Assembly (NCBI GenBank): GCA_964638815.1
Contig: CAZXBB010000149.1
Coordinates: forward strand, 1-29,705
Direction: 5' to 3'
Origin: CAZXBB01 sp964638815
Lineage (GTDB): Bacteria; Planctomycetota; Phycisphaerae; Phycisphaerales; SM1A02
DNA length: 29,705 bases
Below the pieces are notes generated by a model, which worked only from the letters and a program-made list of their open reading frames with translations, was not told the origin of the DNA and searched no databases. Below, in pieces: positions 28,002 through 29,705 of the stretch. A program made the translations under genes and the position numbers. Position 1 is the first letter of the stretch. The number at the start of each line of letters is the position of its first letter.

Positions 28002-28117
28002 CGCGACGCCGCCGGCCGGACGGATCTGCAGCCGAAGGTGATCACGGACCGATCACACCCGCTTCGCTGTGCGCCGCGGCGCCCGCTCGCTGCGCGTGGC
28101 AAATGAGGAGCCGTTCG

Positions 28118-28963
28118 ATGCCGCCACGGGCCACATGGAAGGGGCACCTGAAGCTGTCCCTGGTCAGCTTCGGGGTTCGCGTCTACAACGCGACGACGTC
28201 GTCCGGCAGGATCACGCTGAACCAGCTCCACAAGGACTGCCACCAGCGTCTCAAGCAGAAGATGGTGTGCCCCGAGCACGGCGACGTCGATCGCGACGAG
28301 ATCGTCAAGGGCTACGAGTTCGAGAAGGGCCGTTACGTCGTCGTGGACGACGAGGATCTTCAGAAGGTGCGGCTCGAGACGACGAAGACGATCGACGTCG
28401 TGCAGTTCATCGACCGTGACGAGCTGAAGCCGATCTACCTCGACGCGCCGTACTACCTCGCCCCCGACGGCCCCGTCGCCGAGGAGGCGTTCCGCGTGAT
28501 CCGCACCGCGCTCGAGAAGTCGAACAAGATCGGCATCGGCCAGTTCGTCCTCGGCGGCCGGGAGCACGTCGTCGCGATCGAGGTCGAGGGACGCGGGCTT
28601 CGCATGACGACGCTGCGCAGCGATGCCGAGGTGCGCAGCGCCGAGCCGTACTTCGAGGAGATCGCGAACGGCGAGGTTGACGGGAATCAGCTCAAGCTCG
28701 CACAGCAGCTCATCGACGCCAGCGCGGAACCGCTCGACACGTCCAGGTTCCGCGACCGCTACCAGGAGGCCCTGCTCGCGGTCATCAAGGCGAAGGTCGA
28801 GGGCAAGGAGCCCGCGATCGTCGAAGAGGAGCACGCGCCGGCGGGCTTCAGCTTCATGAAGGCGCTCGAGGAGAGCCTTGCCGCGGCCGGCGCGAGGAAG
28901 AAGAAGGCGCCCGCGGCCAGCGTCAGGAAGACGGCACAGAAGTCGAGGAAGAAGAAGGCCTGA
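28118..28963 (+). CDS. ku: Ku protein, DNA double-strand-break end binder
   Basis: Bacterial Ku forms a homodimeric ring on broken DNA ends and recruits LigD for non-homologous end joining. The 281-aa length is typical. I use the ATG at 28118, with GAGGAG 7-12 bases upstream. The N-terminus (MPPRATWKGHLKLSLVSFGV) matches the family opening. Next come LNQLHKDCHQRLKQKMVCPE, a KGYEFEKGRYVVVDDEDL block, and the signature TKTIDVVQFIDRDELKPIYL and YYLAPDG. KIGIGQFVLGGREHVVAIE is the central beta-barrel. The tail is strongly basic (RKKKAPAASVRKTAQKSRKK), as in several bacterial Ku proteins where such a tail binds DNA. No ligD is visible in this window, so it must be encoded elsewhere if this pathway is complete. 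Confidence 0.95.
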   Translation: MPPRATWKGHLKLSLVSFGVRVYNATTSSGRITLNQLHKDCHQRLKQKMVCPEHGDVDRDEIVKGYEFEKGRYVVVDDEDLQKVRLETTKTIDVVQFIDRDELKPIYLDAPYYLAPDGPVAEEAFRVIRTALEKSNKIGIGQFVLGGREHVVAIEVEGRGLRMTTLRSDAEVRSAEPYFEEIANGEVDGNQLKLAQQLIDASAEPLDTSRFRDRYQEALLAVIKAKVEGKEPAIVEEEHAPAGFSFMKALEESLAAAGARKKKAPAASVRKTAQKSRKKKA

Positions 28964-28964
28964 G

Positions 28965-29030
28965 CCCCCTGCTCGCCTCGCGCCGCCCGCGCCACGCCGC
29001 CCCCCCCCCTGCTCGCCTCGCGCCGCCCGC
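28965..29030. repeat. 26-bp direct repeat with C10 tract
   Basis: An identical 26-bp sequence containing CTGCTCGCCTCGCGCC occurs at 28965-28990 and 29005-29030 (period 40 bp). The second copy begins inside a run of ten C (29000-29009). It fills the gap between ku and the zinc-ribbon gene. Confidence 0.88.
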
Positions 29031-29052
29031 CCCGCGTCACGGAGTACCCCGC

Positions 29053-29568
29053 ATGGCCGTTTCCGTGCTCTACGACCCGCTCACTCGCCACGGCTGCCTG
29101 GTCTCTACGTCGACCGGCAGCGTGTTCGGCCCGGTGTTCGAGGATGTTGACGACGTCCGCCAGATCGAGGCGTTCGTGGAGTGGCTGCTCCGCGCCGGCG
29201 TCGATCCGCGCGAGGAGCACGACGAGGGGCTGCGCGCGTCGTTCTCGCAGTTCGTCGTGGAGAGCGCGGTCGAGACGAAGGTCGCGTTCCGGTGCGAGCA
29301 CTGCGAGCGCACCCTGGCCGCCCACGAGATCCACTCGGTCCAGACGGGCGTCGTCGCCGGCGAGAACGCCTACGCGACCCCATGCCCGCGCTGCGGCCGC
29401 GGCGACGGCGACTTCGCCGAGATCGAGATCTGCGCCGCGTGCGGCAAGGTGTGCGAGACGCGCGCGGCCCACGTGGGATGCGCAACGGCTGCGCGAGCCG
29501 TCGTACGCGAGCGGAAGCCGCCGGCGCGGAGCGTGCGCGCGCCGTCGTGTCGCCTCAAGGAGGCCTAG
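29053..29568 (+). CDS. Zinc-ribbon protein of unknown function
   Basis: A 171-aa product that I cannot assign to a named family. The first ~80 residues contain a short beta-like start (MAVSVLYDPLTRHGCLVSTS) and an acidic helical stretch (QIEAFVEWLLRAGVDPREEH). The centre and C-terminus have three CxxC knuckles: CEHC near residue 81, CPRC near 112 and CAAC near 133, plus a nearby CE pair, so two zinc-binding sites are likely. The tail is basic (RERKPPARSVRAP), compatible with nucleic-acid binding. The start at 29053 has GGAG about 11 bases upstream. It lies 89 bp after ku on the same strand, so it may belong to the same transcript. Confidence 0.75.
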   Translation: MAVSVLYDPLTRHGCLVSTSTGSVFGPVFEDVDDVRQIEAFVEWLLRAGVDPREEHDEGLRASFSQFVVESAVETKVAFRCEHCERTLAAHEIHSVQTGVVAGENAYATPCPRCGRGDGDFAEIEICAACGKVCETRAAHVGCATAARAVVRERKPPARSVRAPSCRLKEA

Positions 29569-29705
29569 CAGCCCGTTGAAGAACTGGAACGCCGCCGGAG
29601 CACGATCATTTCCGCCGTGGACGGCGTCGCCAAACCTCGCTGTATCGTCAAATACGGCGTCGGTTCGGCTCCTTGCCACGACGAAAAGCATCGCACTCGG
29701 GCAAC
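29569..29705. other. Right-edge sequence, possible insertion-sequence end
   Basis: Just after the zinc-ribbon stop, CAGCCCGTTGAAGAACTGG resembles the terminal inverted repeats of some IS families (a G-TTGAA-AA core), from memory only. The remaining ~115 bases hold no convincing gene start on the plus strand. The partner end lies outside the window. Confidence 0.25.

Noticed and set aside
27929..28963. Ku beginning at the ATG at 27929
   Set aside because: The added 63 residues are Arg/Pro/Ala-rich and unlike Ku; the ATG at 28118 has GAGGAG upstream and the standard N-terminus.

Overview
High-GC, gene-dense bacterial DNA, most likely from a planctomycete of the Phycisphaerae type. The pointers are family-level. 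Three secreted proteins share a C-terminal dockerin-like tail ending in WG-x-C. There is an adjacent DUF1800/DUF1501 pair, an ECF sigma factor coupled to a large WD40-bearing Ser/Thr kinase, and a tandem DUF1080 lipoprotein. No rRNA, tRNA or CRISPR array was seen.

Layout. A Fic-domain protein, cut by the left edge, occupies the first 1.1 kb. A minus-strand block follows (1.3-8.2 kb): a secreted Cys-rich/FG-GAP/dockerin-like protein, a decayed FG-GAP/dockerin remnant, then the ECF sigma factor and its kinase, whose genes overlap by 4 bp. A plus-strand block (8.3-12.5 kb) holds a very Gly-rich dockerin-tailed protein with a clear intrinsic terminator, a small membrane protein and a DUF1080 lipoprotein. 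From 12.5 to 22.3 kb the minus strand carries a trypsin-like HtrA protease, a DUF1501/DUF1800 operon, a long-chain polyprenyl diphosphate synthase and another FG-GAP/dockerin protein. From 22.4 kb everything is on the plus strand: an M16 peptidase pair (one with the zinc motif, one without), a two-component-system scar, a SAM methyltransferase, RsmJ, Ku, and a zinc-ribbon protein.

Non-coding spaces are informative. At 13.79-14.10 kb a truncated four-helix-bundle (S23-like) reading frame sits between long inverted repeats rich in GGGAA/TTCCC. At 19.34-19.54 kb a 91-bp hairpin-bearing sequence is repeated twice. At 3.9-4.3 kb and 25.9-26.2 kb lie frameshifted remnants of genes. Together they suggest repeated insertion and deletion between otherwise intact operons.

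Themes. Much of the window is devoted to the cell envelope and exported proteins: surface beta-propellers, secreted proteases and quinone-chain synthesis. The sigma/kinase pair is a plausible local regulator. The right end contains nucleic-acid functions (rRNA methylation, DNA end-binding). All functional statements rest on motifs read by eye; no database search was run.
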